NCBI RefSeq assembly: GCF_025964975.1
Contig: NZ_JAOPXV010000125.1
Span: 1-51,042, forward strand
DNA: 51,042 bases
Reading direction: 5' to 3'
From: Nocardioides sp.
GTDB taxonomy: Bacteria > Actinomycetota > Actinomycetes > Propionibacteriales > Nocardioidaceae
In this document: one piece after another, positions 39,208 through 48,907 of the stretch
How positions within the stretch are numbered: the first letter of the stretch is position 1
Layout of the letters: every line of letters starts with the position of its first letter
Notes under the pieces: model-generated
Database searches by the model: none
Told to the model about the DNA's origin: nothing
Seen by the model: only the letters and a program-made list of their open reading frames with translations
Program-made: the position numbers and the translations under genes

Positions 39208-40517
39208 GGGGTCCCCGTCAGGTCCGGACGGGACTGGTCGGCGCCCACCACGCCGAGCCAGGCAGCGGCGAAGTCGGGGAAGGTCTTCGACGTGGTCGCG
39301 ATGTCCTCCACCAGCACCCCGTCGACGGCCGAGCCGATGATCACCCCGGCGTGGGCCATGCGGTGGTCGGCATACGTCCTGAAGACGCCGCCGTGCAAGG
39401 GGGCGGGCCGGATCGAGAGACCGTCGGCGCGCTCGGTCACGTCGGCACCCAGGGCGCCGAGCTCGGCTGCGAGCGCCGCCAACCGGTCGGTCTCGTGGGC
39501 CCGGATGTGGCCCACGCCGCGCAAGTGGGAGGGCGAGTCGGCCAGGGCGCACAGGGCAGCGATCGCCGGGGTGAGCTCGCCGATGTCGTGCAGGTCGAGG
39601 TCGACGCCGTGGATCTGCCCGGTCCCACGGACGGTCAGTCCGAGGTCGTCGAGCGACACCTCGCACCCCATCTGCTTCAGGACCTCGCGCAGGTCGGCGC
39701 CCGGCTGGGTCGTGCTCGCCGGCCAGTCGCGGATGGTGATGGTGCCACCCGTCGTCGCGGCCAGGGCCAGGAACGGCGCGGCGTTGGACAGGTCCGGCTC
39801 GATGGCCTCGTCGAGTGCTGCGATCGACCCGGGGACCACGGCCCAGCGGTTGGCGTCGGCGTCGTCGACCTCGACCCCGCGTGACCGCAGCATCGCGAGA
39901 GTCATCTCGATGTGCGGCAACGAGGGCACCGGCTTGCCGTCGTGGCGGACGTCGACGCCACGGTCGTAGCGCGCGCCCGCCAGCAGCAGGGCGGAGATGA
40001 ACTGCGACGAGGCGCTGGCGTCGATCACCACGGTGCCGCCCCGGACCGATCCCGTGCCGCGCACCGAGAAGGGCAGCGCTCCTCGCCCGCCGTCGTCGAT
40101 GCTCATCCCGAGCGAGGCCAAGGCGCCGAGCACCTCCCCGACGGGACGCCGGCGCATGTGCGGGTCGCCGTCGAAGGCGACGGTGCCCGTCGACAGCCCG
40201 GCGACGGGCGGCACGAACCGCATGACCGTCCCGGCCAGTCCGCAGTCCACGTCGGCGTCGCGGATGAGTGCGGCCGGGGTGATCTTCCAGTCGTCACCGT
40301 CGTCGGCCACGCCGACGCCCATGGCGGCCAGCCCGGCAGCCATCAGCACCGTGTCGCGCGAGCGCAGCGGTCGGCGTACGACGCTCGGACCCTCGGCGAG
40401 GGCGGCGAGGACCAGCGCCCGGTTGGTCAACGACTTGCTGCCCGGCAGCGAGACGATCGCCCTGACCGGCGCGGCCGGGCGAGGGGCCGGCCACAGGTCG
40501 GCAGGGGACGAGGTCAC
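39204..40517 (-). CDS. aroA: 3-phosphoshikimate 1-carboxyvinyltransferase
   Basis: LPGSKSLTNRALVLAALAEG; GDPHMRRRPVGEVL; HIRAHETDRLAALAAEL; ADHRMAHAGVI. Confidence 0.97.
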   Translation of the reverse strand: MTSSPADLWPAPRPAAPVRAIVSLPGSKSLTNRALVLAALAEGPSVVRRPLRSRDTVLMAAGLAAMGVGVADDGDDWKITPAALIRDADVDCGLAGTVMRFVPPVAGLSTGTVAFDGDPHMRRRPVGEVLGALASLGMSIDDGGRGALPFSVRGTGSVRGGTVVIDASASSQFISALLLAGARYDRGVDVRHDGKPVPSLPHIEMTLAMLRSRGVEVDDADANRWAVVPGSIAALDEAIEPDLSNAAPFLALAATTGGTITIRDWPASTTQPGADLREVLKQMGCEVSLDDLGLTVRGTGQIHGVDLDLHDIGELTPAIAALCALADSPSHLRGVGHIRAHETDRLAALAAELGALGADVTERADGLSIRPAPLHGGVFRTYADHRMAHAGVIIGSAVDGVLVEDIATTSKTFPDFAAAWLGVVGADQSRPDLTGTP

Positions 40518-40560
40518 CCGGACGACCTTAACGGTGCCGGGTGCTCCATCGTCTGTGCGT

Positions 40561-41091
40561 TCAGCTGAGGTGGGCCTTGGCGAGCTTGGCCTCGTTGCGT
40601 GCTGCCTTCGCGAGCTGACGACCCTCACGCTTCGCGTCCTTCGCCGCACGACGTGCCCGCCAGGCGAGGCCGGGCTTGCCGTCGGTGTCGACGCCTGCCA
40701 GGAGGAGGCCCCCCAGCATCGAGAGGTTCTTGGCGAAGTGGACCTTCTGGTCGGCCTTGACGGCGGGGTCGCCCTCCTCCCAGAAACGGTGTCGCGCTGC
40801 CGTGGTGGGGAGGAGTGTCGCCGCCAGCAGGGAGGCGGAGAGCCTCGGAGCCCGGCCCGTCGCCAGCGCTGCGCCGGCCAGGATCTGGGCGGCGGCGTTG
40901 ATGCGGACCAGCGTCGTGGCGTCGGTGGGGATCGGCAGCTGCGGCATCGCCTTCTGGGCCAGCGGCACCACCTTGTCGGTGACCGGCTTGGCAGCCACGG
41001 CGTGTGCCTCGGCGTTCTTGAGGGCGCTGACACCGCCCACCACGAACACGGAGGCCAACATGGGTCGGGCGAGCATTCTGGTGACGGTCAT
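40561..41091 (-). CDS. DoxX family membrane protein
   Basis: MLARPMLASVFVVGGVSALKN; RINAAAQILAGAALATGRAPRLSASLLAATLLPTTAARHRFWEEGD. Confidence 0.9.
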   Translation of the reverse strand: MTVTRMLARPMLASVFVVGGVSALKNAEAHAVAAKPVTDKVVPLAQKAMPQLPIPTDATTLVRINAAAQILAGAALATGRAPRLSASLLAATLLPTTAARHRFWEEGDPAVKADQKVHFAKNLSMLGGLLLAGVDTDGKPGLAWRARRAAKDAKREGRQLAKAARNEAKLAKAHLS

Positions 41092-41215
41092 GTGTCCTTC
41101 CTACACGATGCGGCGAATCCCGCGTCCACCCCTGTGGACCCCGGCACCGCCGGCCCCGTCGCGCGCCGTACCGCGATCCCCGCCCCGACATGACGCCGTT
41201 CACTAGGGTGGCCAC

Positions 41216-41962
41216 ATGTGCGGCCGCTACGCCTCGTCTCGAAGCTCCGACGACCTCATCGAGGAGTTCGAGGTCATCGAGGACCGCACGCCTGCGCCAC
41301 TGGCCGCTGACTACAACGTGGCACCCACCAAGGAGGTCTACGCCGTGGTGGAGAGGTCGCCGGGCAAGTACAGTCCCGTCCCTCCCCAACGGCAGCTCCG
41401 CGTCCTGACCTGGTGCCTGGTCCCGTCCTGGGCGAAGGACCCGAGCATCGGCAACCGGATGATCAACGCCCGGATGGAGACCGTGGCCGAGAAGCCCGCC
41501 TTCAAACGAGCCTTCGCCGTCCGCCGCTGCCTGCTCCCCGCCGACGGCTACTTCGAGTGGTACCCCACCTCGCTGACCAACGCCAAGGGCAAGCCGGTCA
41601 AGCAGCCCTACTTCATCCGTCCCGCCGACGGCGGCGTCCTCGCCATGGCTGGTCTGTACGAGATCTGGCGCGACCCCACCCGGTCCGAAGACGATTCCGA
41701 GCGCTTCCGCTGGAGCTGCACCGTGCTGACGACCCAGGCGGAGGACTCGCTCGGCCACATCCACGACCGGATGCCGCTCATGGTCGAACGCGACCGCTGG
41801 AGGGAGTGGCTCGACCCCCGAGTCGGCGGTGAGTTGTCGCTCCTCGTGCCCGCCGCCCCCGGGAGCCTCGAGGCCTATCCGGTCGCCAGCCTGGTGAGCA
41901 ACGTGCGCAACAACGGTCCCGAACTCGTCGAGCCGCTGCCCCTGGAGGAGGTCTCCTCATGA
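41216..41962 (+). CDS. SOS response-associated peptidase (SRAP/YedK/HMCES family)
   Basis: MCGRYASS with Cys2; NVAPTKEV; WCLVPSWAKDPSIGNRMINARMETVAEKPAFKRAF; CLLPADGYFEW. Confidence 0.97.
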   Translation: MCGRYASSRSSDDLIEEFEVIEDRTPAPLAADYNVAPTKEVYAVVERSPGKYSPVPPQRQLRVLTWCLVPSWAKDPSIGNRMINARMETVAEKPAFKRAFAVRRCLLPADGYFEWYPTSLTNAKGKPVKQPYFIRPADGGVLAMAGLYEIWRDPTRSEDDSERFRWSCTVLTTQAEDSLGHIHDRMPLMVERDRWREWLDPRVGGELSLLVPAAPGSLEAYPVASLVSNVRNNGPELVEPLPLEEVSS

Positions 41963-42612
41963 TCAAGCCGGTGCTCCGCAGCGTTGCGACGCCGTACGGC
42001 GAAGGGCGGCTCCACGTCCGTCGTGCGACCCGGCCGATCGCCACCCTGCTCCTCAGTCATGGCGCCGGCCGCGGCGTGGACGCCCCGGACCTGCTGGCGC
42101 TCGCGGGTACCCTTCCTCAGCAGGGCGTCAGCGTGATGCTCTTCGAGCAGCCGTGGCACGTGGCTGGTCGCAAGGTGGCGACGCCCCCGCCCACCCTGGA
42201 CGCCGGGCTGGTGGCGGCGGCCAACGCCTTGCGCGGTCGCACCCCGCTGGTGGTGGGCGGGCGGTCGGCGGGTGCCAGGTCGGGCACGCGCTGTGCCAAG
42301 GGGCTGGGGGCACGCGGTGTGCTGGCGCTGTCCTTCCCGCTGCATCCGCCGGGAAGCCCTGAGAAGACACGCGTGGCGGAGCTCCGCGGGGCCGGGCTAC
42401 CCATGCTCGTGGTGCAGGGTGAGTGCGATCCCATGGGTCGACCCGGGGAGTTCCCCGCCGACGTCCCGGGTCTCGACATGGTCATCGTGCCCGAGGCCGA
42501 TCATGGTCTGAAGGTGCCGAAACGCGCGGCGCTCTCGCAGGACGAGGCGCTCGGGATCGTGGTCGAGTCCACGCTGGAGTGGCTGGTCCTGCACATCGTC
42601 GGTTCGCCGTGA
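41959..42612 (+). CDS. Alpha/beta hydrolase family protein
   Basis: [55 protein letters not shown]; 4-nt overlap with SRAP gene. Confidence 0.88.
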   Translation: MIKPVLRSVATPYGEGRLHVRRATRPIATLLLSHGAGRGVDAPDLLALAGTLPQQGVSVMLFEQPWHVAGRKVATPPPTLDAGLVAAANALRGRTPLVVGGRSAGARSGTRCAKGLGARGVLALSFPLHPPGSPEKTRVAELRGAGLPMLVVQGECDPMGRPGEFPADVPGLDMVIVPEADHGLKVPKRAALSQDEALGIVVESTLEWLVLHIVGSP

Positions 42613-42634
42613 GACGACGGTCGGCGCCGGCGGC

Positions 42635-42661
42635 GGGAATCATCGCCGGCAAGGCGATGTT
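42635..42661 (+). promoter_or_regulatory. SigR/SigH-type autoregulatory promoter
   Basis: GGGAAT-N18-GTT (GGGAATcatcgccggcaaggcgatGTT), exact match to the SigR/SigH consensus as recalled, upstream of the sigma gene. Confidence 0.85.
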
Positions 42662-42670
42662 AAGATTGAC

Positions 42671-43360
42671 GTGCTGGCAATGCGATCACGCCCCGTGGAC
42701 ATCGACGACGAGGATGCGGCGGTAGTCTGGAAGATGATGACTGACTCTTTCTCCGACGACCTCCTCGAGACCGAGACCGCCGACGAGCGCTCGGCGCGGT
42801 TCGAGCGCGACGCCCTGCCCTTCCTCGATCAGCTGTATGGCGCAGCGATGCGGATGACCCGCAACCCGGCCGACGCGGAGGACCTCGTGCAGGAAACCTT
42901 CGCGAAGGCCTACTCCGCCTTCCACCAGTTCAAGCCGGGCACCAACCTCAAGGCGTGGCTCTACCGGATCCTGACGAACACCTACATCAACACCTACCGC
43001 AAGAAGCAGCGTCAGCCGCAGCAGTCCATGGCGGAGGACGTCGAGGACTGGCAGCTCGCGCGGGCCGAGTCGCACAGCTCGACCGGCTTGAAGTCGGCGG
43101 TGATGGTGGCGCTCGAGCACCTCCCCGACTCCGAGGTCAAGGAAGCGCTCCAGCGCCTGCCCGAGGAGTTCAGGCTCGCGGTCTACCTCGCCGACGTCGA
43201 GGGTTTCCCCTACAAGGAGATCGCCGAGATCATGAACACCCCGATCGGCACCGTGATGTCCCGGCTGCACCGTGGGCGGCGACAGCTGCGCGACATGCTC
43301 GCCCACCACGTGCGAGCCAACGACCTCCTCCCGTCCGGCGCGACGGAGGGCACGTCATGA
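42671..43360 (+). CDS. sigR: Oxidative-stress ECF sigma factor (SigR/SigH family)
   Basis: [93 protein letters not shown]. Alternative starts at 42680, 42734 and 42737. Confidence 0.94.
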   Translation: MLAMRSRPVDIDDEDAAVVWKMMTDSFSDDLLETETADERSARFERDALPFLDQLYGAAMRMTRNPADAEDLVQETFAKAYSAFHQFKPGTNLKAWLYRILTNTYINTYRKKQRQPQQSMAEDVEDWQLARAESHSSTGLKSAVMVALEHLPDSEVKEALQRLPEEFRLAVYLADVEGFPYKEIAEIMNTPIGTVMSRLHRGRRQLRDMLAHHVRANDLLPSGATEGTS

Positions 43361-43641
43361 GCCAGAGCCACTCCCACGGCGACAATGGCCCCGGCGAGGC
43401 CGAGTGCGCCGACTACCTCGAGCGCATCGTCTTCTTCCTCGACAACGAGCTCGACGAGGCCGACTGCTCCGAGGTCCGGGTGCATCTCGACGAGTGCGGA
43501 CCCTGCCTGGAGAAGTACGACCTGCAGCGTGTCGTCAAACAGGTGGTCGCCCGGTCCTGCTCGGAGTCGGCCCCTGACGACCTCCGCGAGCGGGTGCGGA
43601 TCCGGATCCGCGAAGTGCAGATTCGCATCACCGAGTCCTGA
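43357..43641 (+). CDS. rsrA: Redox zinc anti-sigma factor (RsrA/RshA-like)
   Basis: HxxxCxxC-type motif [14 protein letters not shown]; overlaps sigma gene by 4 nt. Confidence 0.92.
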   Translation: MSQSHSHGDNGPGEAECADYLERIVFFLDNELDEADCSEVRVHLDECGPCLEKYDLQRVVKQVVARSCSESAPDDLRERVRIRIREVQIRITES

Positions 43642-43739
43642 CTCGCTGCCAGTGATTCGCACTGGGGCCCGGGATTTGAGAAGATGGCTGATGCCCTGCA
43701 TGGGCACCCGCCAGGGCAATCGATCCACGGAGGACCATC

Positions 43740-43814
43740 ATGGGCAAGACTGGACGTAAGCGTCGCGCGCGCAAGAAGAAGGCCGCCAACCACGGCAAGC
43801 GCCCCAACGCCTGA
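43740..43814 (+). CDS. 24-aa basic protein, 50S ribosomal protein bL37-like (not in ORF track)
   Basis: MGKTGRKRRARKKKAANHGKRPNA with RBS GGAGG and ATG at 43740, stop at 43812-43814, followed by a terminator hairpin. Confidence 0.85.
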   Translation: MGKTGRKRRARKKKAANHGKRPNA

Positions 43815-43834
43815 GCATCGCGCTCACGCATCAC

Positions 43835-43864
43835 CGAACCCCCGGCCATCGGCCCGGGGGTTCG
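43835..43864 (+). terminator. Rho-independent-like terminator hairpin downstream of bL37-like gene
   Basis: CGAACCCCCGG-ccatcggc-CCGGGGGTTCG, 11-bp perfect stem; T-tract weak. Confidence 0.75.
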
Positions 43865-43890
43865 TTGCGTCTGGACGCGGTGTCGGGGAC

Positions 43891-44268
43891 TCAGACCCGA
43901 GCCAGGAACCTCTCGGCGTCCACGACGACCCGGGTGACCTCGCCGGTCGCCACCACCTTGGTGTCCTTCGCCGCACCCCCTGCGTGTCGGGCTGCCACCG
44001 AGAAGCGGTGGAGCCGCCCGTCGACGTACACACTCGTCGCCGTGACCTCGAGCGCTGCGCCGACGGGGCTGGCCGCCAGGTGCTCAAGGGAGATGCGCGT
44101 GCCGACGCTGGTCGACCCCTCCGGCAGTGACGCCTCGATGGCTCGGCACGTCGCGGCCTCGCACCACGCCAGCATCCGGGGAGTGCCCAGGACGGGCAGC
44201 GAGCCACTGCCCATCGCGATGGCAGTGTCCTCCTGGGTCACCACGAAGCTCAACGTCGCGTCGCTCAC
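43891..44268 (-). CDS. Thioesterase family (hotdog/FlK-like) protein
   Basis: MGSGSLPVLGTPRMLAWCEAATCRAIEASLPEGSTSVGTRISLEHLAASPVGAALEVTA. Confidence 0.88.
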   Translation of the reverse strand: MSDATLSFVVTQEDTAIAMGSGSLPVLGTPRMLAWCEAATCRAIEASLPEGSTSVGTRISLEHLAASPVGAALEVTATSVYVDGRLHRFSVAARHAGGAAKDTKVVATGEVTRVVVDAERFLARV

Positions 44269-44750
44269 GACATCTCCTTGGCGTAGGCGATCAGGTGGAC
44301 GCCCGGAGCGGGATCCCAGTCGAGTCCAGGCGCTCGGCGGTAGCCCAGCCGTTCATAGAGGCGGTGGGCCGCACCCATCGACTCCAGCGTCGAGATCGTC
44401 ATCTCGGTAGCTCCCGTCTTCGTCGAGAGGGACTCGCACAGACCGATGAGGGCTTCGCCGACGCCACGGCCCCGGGCAGTGCGAGCAACAGCCAGCATGC
44501 GGAACTCGCCTTGTTCGGGCGTGGAGATCTCGCGCCATCGGGACCCGGGCGGGCACCACGTGACGCAGCCGAGGAGCTCACCGTCCTCGTCCTCGGCCAC
44601 CCACACCTCGGCCTCCCGGTCGCGGCGCGCGACGTCGCGGAGCCGTTCGACGTAGAAGTCCTCCGCGCCACCCGTGAACTCCTCGTAGGCCGCCACCGTG
44701 AGCTCTCCCAGGGCGTCGTGCTCCTCGGACCTCGCTCGCCGCAGCTGCAT
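44265..44750 (-). CDS. GNAT family N-acetyltransferase
   Basis: EFRMLAVARTARGRGVGEALIGLCE; GAAHRLYERLGYRR. Confidence 0.93.
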   Translation of the reverse strand: MQLRRARSEEHDALGELTVAAYEEFTGGAEDFYVERLRDVARRDREAEVWVAEDEDGELLGCVTWCPPGSRWREISTPEQGEFRMLAVARTARGRGVGEALIGLCESLSTKTGATEMTISTLESMGAAHRLYERLGYRRAPGLDWDPAPGVHLIAYAKEMS

Positions 44751-46405
44751 CAGATGCCGAACGTGCTGCGCGGGTAGGCCGCGTCGACGTCGGTGATGAT
44801 GTTGACGAGGTACGGCACGCCGGAGTCGAATGCCCGGTCGAGGGCGGGGCCGATCTGCTGGGGGTCACTGACCTTCTCGCCGGCGCCGCCGAGCGCCTTG
44901 ACCACCTCGTGGTAGGACGTCTCCTTCGCCAGGTCGGCCGCGACGTCGTAGCCGTAGAGCATCTGCATCGGACCCTTCTCGAGGCCCCAGGCCGAGTTGT
45001 TGCCCATCACCATCACGACGGGCAGGTCGTGGCGTACGAGCGTGTCGACGTCCATCAGCGAGAAGCCGGCCGCGCCGTCGCCGAGGAGGAGGGCGACCTG
45101 CGAGGAGGGGCGAGCCAGTCGGGCGGCGATGGCGGCGCCGAGACCTGCCCCGAGGCAGCCGTAGGGGCCCGGGTCGAGCCAGCCGCCCGGACGCTTGGGT
45201 TCGACGAACTTGCCGGCGAAGCTGACGAAGTCGCCGCCGTCGCCGATGACGACCGCGTCCTCGGCGAGCCGGGGGACGAGCTCACCGTAGATCCGGGCGG
45301 GATGGATCGGGTCCGCCTCCGCCGTCAGGAGCTCGTTGTCCTTGGCGATGCCCGCCCGGACCAGGTCGGCGAGCCGGTCCGACCAGTCCGACCAGTCAGG
45401 CGTGCTACGACCTGCCTGCAGGGCCGTTGCCACGCCGTCCAGGACCGAGCTGAGGTCTCCGGCAGCGGAGGCGGCGAGCTCGGCGTGCCTGGCCAGCTGG
45501 CCGGGGGAGTCCGCAACGTGCACCACGCGCGCCGGGGTGGCGCCGTCCTTGCCCCCGAAGACGCCGTAGCCGAGCCGGAAGTCCAGAGGGGTGCCCACGA
45601 CGATCACGAGGTCGGCCCCGTTGATGGCTGCTCCCCGCGCCTTGGTGACCAGGAGCGGATGCCCCCCGGGGAGGATCCCGCGACCCATCCCGTTGGTCAG
45701 TGTCGGGATCCCCAGCGCCTCCACGAAGCGCAGGCCTGCTTCCTCGGCCCGGTCGGCCCACACGTCGGTGCCCAGGATCAGCAGCGGGTGGCGCGATTCG
45801 GCGAGCAGTCCGGCGATCCTCCCCAGATCGTCGGAGTCCGGCTCGACGACGGCGGCGCCCTCGCCGGCGGAGGCCGGTCCGGAGCCCGAGTTGAAGAACT
45901 CGTCCATCGGGATGTCGAGGTACACCGGGCCACGATGGGAGGACCGCGCGACGGTGAAGGCGTCGTCGAAGCCCGCCGCGACGTCGGCCGCGGCGTGGAT
46001 GGTCCGCGCCTGCTTGGACACCGGGGACACGATCGGCAGGTGGTCGATCTCCTGCAGGGAGCCCGAACCCCAGCGGTTGCTCGGCGCGCGCCCCCCGACG
46101 ACGACCATCGGCGAGCCGGCGAACTGGGCCTGAGCGATGGCCGACACCCCGTTCGTGACGCCGGGTCCCGCGGTGAGGACCGCCAGACCCGGTACCCGGG
46201 TGAGCTTCCCGGTGGCCTCGGCAGCGAAGGCGGCAGTCTGCTCATGGCGTACGTCGAGCAGGCGCATCGGCGGTTCGGCCTTCACCGCACCGTCGTACAT
46301 CGGGAACACATGGGCGCCGGACAGGGTGAACATCGTCTCCACGCCATGGGCCCGCGCAACCGAGACTGCCAGTTCGCCGCTGTGGCCCGAAATTTCTTCG
46401 CTCAT
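44750..46405 (-). CDS. Thiamine pyrophosphate-dependent acetolactate synthase-like protein
   Basis: DVRHEQTAAFAAEATGKLTRVPGLAVLTAGPGVTN; TPP motif LGDGAAGFSLMDVDTLVRHDLPVVMVMGNNSAWGLEK. Confidence 0.92.
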   Translation of the reverse strand: MSEEISGHSGELAVSVARAHGVETMFTLSGAHVFPMYDGAVKAEPPMRLLDVRHEQTAAFAAEATGKLTRVPGLAVLTAGPGVTNGVSAIAQAQFAGSPMVVVGGRAPSNRWGSGSLQEIDHLPIVSPVSKQARTIHAAADVAAGFDDAFTVARSSHRGPVYLDIPMDEFFNSGSGPASAGEGAAVVEPDSDDLGRIAGLLAESRHPLLILGTDVWADRAEEAGLRFVEALGIPTLTNGMGRGILPGGHPLLVTKARGAAINGADLVIVVGTPLDFRLGYGVFGGKDGATPARVVHVADSPGQLARHAELAASAAGDLSSVLDGVATALQAGRSTPDWSDWSDRLADLVRAGIAKDNELLTAEADPIHPARIYGELVPRLAEDAVVIGDGGDFVSFAGKFVEPKRPGGWLDPGPYGCLGAGLGAAIAARLARPSSQVALLLGDGAAGFSLMDVDTLVRHDLPVVMVMGNNSAWGLEKGPMQMLYGYDVAADLAKETSYHEVVKALGGAGEKVSDPQQIGPALDRAFDSGVPYLVNIITDVDAAYPRSTFGI

Positions 46406-46446
46406 GCCCGAACGCTAGAGCATCATCCCAGAGCTGGGGGTCGGAA

Positions 46447-47304
46447 TCAGGCGCTGGCGGCGGGGAGCGAGAGGAACGGGAAGTTCGTCGACTTCAGGGC
46501 ATCGACCAGCGAGAGGATCAGGTCGGGCCGCGTGGGAGGCGGATCGCCGGCCAGGGTGAGCTGGAGGTGCAGGGAGCGCAGGAATGCCTGCGCGTTGCCG
46601 GTCAGGGCGTAGGGGTCGTCCTCGCCGCTGCTGTTGAACGGGTTGGCGGCCTGCGCGATCCGCGCCACCCAGGGCTCGAGGATCTTGAGGCTGATGACGT
46701 TGCGGCGCAGGATCTGCATGGTGGCGGCTGCCACCCGGTCGGTCTCGCCGGCCAGCAACAGGTCGCTGCCGGGCATCAGCAGCCGGTCAGCGAGCACGTC
46801 GAGCAGGACCGTCAGCTCGTTGGTGGCGAAGTGCGGGGACTGCGCCAGGATGCCGATCGCATCGGCGCCGTGGGCGATGGCGTGCGCCCAACCCTTGCCC
46901 GGAACGTATCCCCGGGTGTCGCGCTCGCGGAGGTACCAGGAGGCAATCCGGTCGCCCCACTCGAAGACACGATCGCTGGGCAGGATGTTGCGCTCGTTGT
47001 CGCGGGCGAGGCACTCGGCCAGCGCCAGCGCGGAGAAGCTGCGCCGGAAGACCGAGTCGGTGCCGCGCTCGCCGAGGCCCACCGTCAGGCCGGCAGCCAT
47101 GCCGTCGCCGAGGCCCGGCAGCAGGTCGTCGTAGATCCCACGCTCGATCCACGTCGCCAGGGCTGGGTAGGCCGTGCCGTCACGCTGCTCGGGATCGGGG
47201 GATCCCAGCATGCTGGTGAGCTCGACCGTGAGATCTTCGAGATGTCGGTCCGAGGGCACCGCGAGACCCTTCGACAGGATCTCCTGCCAGTACCCAGTGG
47301 CCAT
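46447..47304 (-). CDS. DUF2785-like protein
   Basis: DGTAYPALATWIERGIYDDLLPGLGDGM; DWGDR-like segment; RDTRGYVPGKGWAHAIAHGADAIGILAQSPH. Confidence 0.75.
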   Translation of the reverse strand: MATGYWQEILSKGLAVPSDRHLEDLTVELTSMLGSPDPEQRDGTAYPALATWIERGIYDDLLPGLGDGMAAGLTVGLGERGTDSVFRRSFSALALAECLARDNERNILPSDRVFEWGDRIASWYLRERDTRGYVPGKGWAHAIAHGADAIGILAQSPHFATNELTVLLDVLADRLLMPGSDLLLAGETDRVAAATMQILRRNVISLKILEPWVARIAQAANPFNSSGEDDPYALTGNAQAFLRSLHLQLTLAGDPPPTRPDLILSLVDALKSTNFPFLSLPAASA

Positions 47305-47388
47305 GGCTCCATCTTGCCAGCCACCTGTCTCCCCGGTCGAACCCAGCGGTCACCCACGCCCGAGACGGGGACGAGTCACTAGGCTGTC

Positions 47389-48882
47389 GTGGTGCCCTCA
47401 CTCCTCGAGCTCGTCCGGGCGCATACCGACCTCGACGATGACGACGTCGCCTGGCTCCACCGGCTGATGGCGGACTGGCAGATCATTGCCGACCTCTCGT
47501 TCGCGGACCTGGTGCTGTGGTTGCCGGACCGCGAGGGTCGCGGGTTCTGGGCGGGTGGGCAGATGCGGCCCACGACGGGGCCCACCTCGTTGGCCGACGA
47601 CGTGATGGGCACGTTCGTGCCGGTCGGTCGCCGACGGATGCTGGACGAGAGCTTCGAGTTCGGTCGCCTGGTGCGCGAGGGAGATCCGGAGTGGCGCGAC
47701 GACGTGCCGGTGCGTGTCGAGGTGATCCCCGTCCGCCGATCGGGTCGCATCATCGCCCTGGTCGCTCGCAACACCAACCTGCTCGGCGTACGCACCCCCA
47801 GCCGCCTCGAGCTGTCCTACCTGCAGACCGCGGCCGAGCTGACCCAGATGATCGCCGGCGGCTGGTTCCCGCCGACGGGCCAACGCAGCGGCCATGCGGA
47901 CTCCCCGCGGGTCGGCGACGGATTCCTCCGTCTCGACGATGCCGGGAAGGTCGTCTATGCCAGCCCGAACGCGCTCTCGGTCTACCGACGGCTCGGACTG
48001 CACGGAGACCTCACCAACCTGGTGCTCGCCGACCTCACCCGTGAGCTCGTGCCTCCCCGTCGCCGGCCGGACGAGGAGTCCCTCAGCGCCGTCCTGGGCG
48101 GTCGTGCCGACCGCGACACGGAGGTCGCCACCGACGAGGTCGCGCTGATCGTGCGGAGCATCCCGCTACGCCCTCTCGGGGAGCGGATCGGCGCCGTCAT
48201 CCTGGTGCGTGACGTCAGCGACCTCCGTCGCCGCGACCGGGAGCTGGTCACCAAGGACGCCACGATCCGCGAGATCCACCATCGGGTGAAGAACAACCTG
48301 CAGACCGTTGCTGCACTTCTCCGGTTGCAGGCCCGCCGGACCTCGCAGCCCGAGGCGCGCTCGGCGCTCGAGGAGGCCGTACGCCGCGTCGGGTCGATCG
48401 CCATCGTGCACGAGACGCTCAGCCAAGCGGTGGAGGAGACCGTCGACTTCGACGAGATCGCCGACCGGCTCGGACGCATGGTGACCGACGTCAGCGTCCT
48501 GGGTGACCGGGTGCAGGTGCTGCGCACGGGCAGCTTCGGGGTGCTGCCCTCCGAGACGGCGACTGCGCTGGCCATGGTGCTGACCGAGACGCTGCAGAAC
48601 GCGGTCGAGCACGGCTACCCGGCGCCACCAGACCTGCCCGACACGGAGGCGCGGGACGGCCGCATCCTGATCGACGCGCGCAGGATCGTCGGGCGACTCC
48701 ACATCAGCGTCCAGGACGACGGAGTGGGCCTGCCCAGCGGTTTCGACCTGGACGGATCCACCAGCCTCGGCCTGTCGATCGTGCGGACCCTCGTGGAGTC
48801 AGAGCTTGGAGGGCTGATCGAAATCGGTGCCGCCCCAGCTGGTCACGGAGCGAGGGTGCAGATCGACGTACCCCTGAGCTGA
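47389..48882 (+). CDS. Sensor histidine kinase (PdtaS-like; PAS + HisKA_2 + HATPase)
   Basis: IREIHHRVKNNLQTVAALLRLQARRTSQPEARSALEEAVRRVGSIAIVHETLSQ; ALAMVLTETLQNAVEHGYP; VQDDGVGLPSGFDLDGSTSLGLSIVRTLVESELGG; next to whiB1 as in M. tuberculosis. Confidence 0.92.
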   Translation: MVPSLLELVRAHTDLDDDDVAWLHRLMADWQIIADLSFADLVLWLPDREGRGFWAGGQMRPTTGPTSLADDVMGTFVPVGRRRMLDESFEFGRLVREGDPEWRDDVPVRVEVIPVRRSGRIIALVARNTNLLGVRTPSRLELSYLQTAAELTQMIAGGWFPPTGQRSGHADSPRVGDGFLRLDDAGKVVYASPNALSVYRRLGLHGDLTNLVLADLTRELVPPRRRPDEESLSAVLGGRADRDTEVATDEVALIVRSIPLRPLGERIGAVILVRDVSDLRRRDRELVTKDATIREIHHRVKNNLQTVAALLRLQARRTSQPEARSALEEAVRRVGSIAIVHETLSQAVEETVDFDEIADRLGRMVTDVSVLGDRVQVLRTGSFGVLPSETATALAMVLTETLQNAVEHGYPAPPDLPDTEARDGRILIDARRIVGRLHISVQDDGVGLPSGFDLDGSTSLGLSIVRTLVESELGGLIEIGAAPAGHGARVQIDVPLS

Positions 48883-48907
48883 GGACGGGACCCGAGACGC
48901 GGGTCGC

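Noticed and set aside
44909-46612. 567-aa plus-strand ORF opposite the TPP enzyme
   Set aside because: Shadow ORF with no domain signature.
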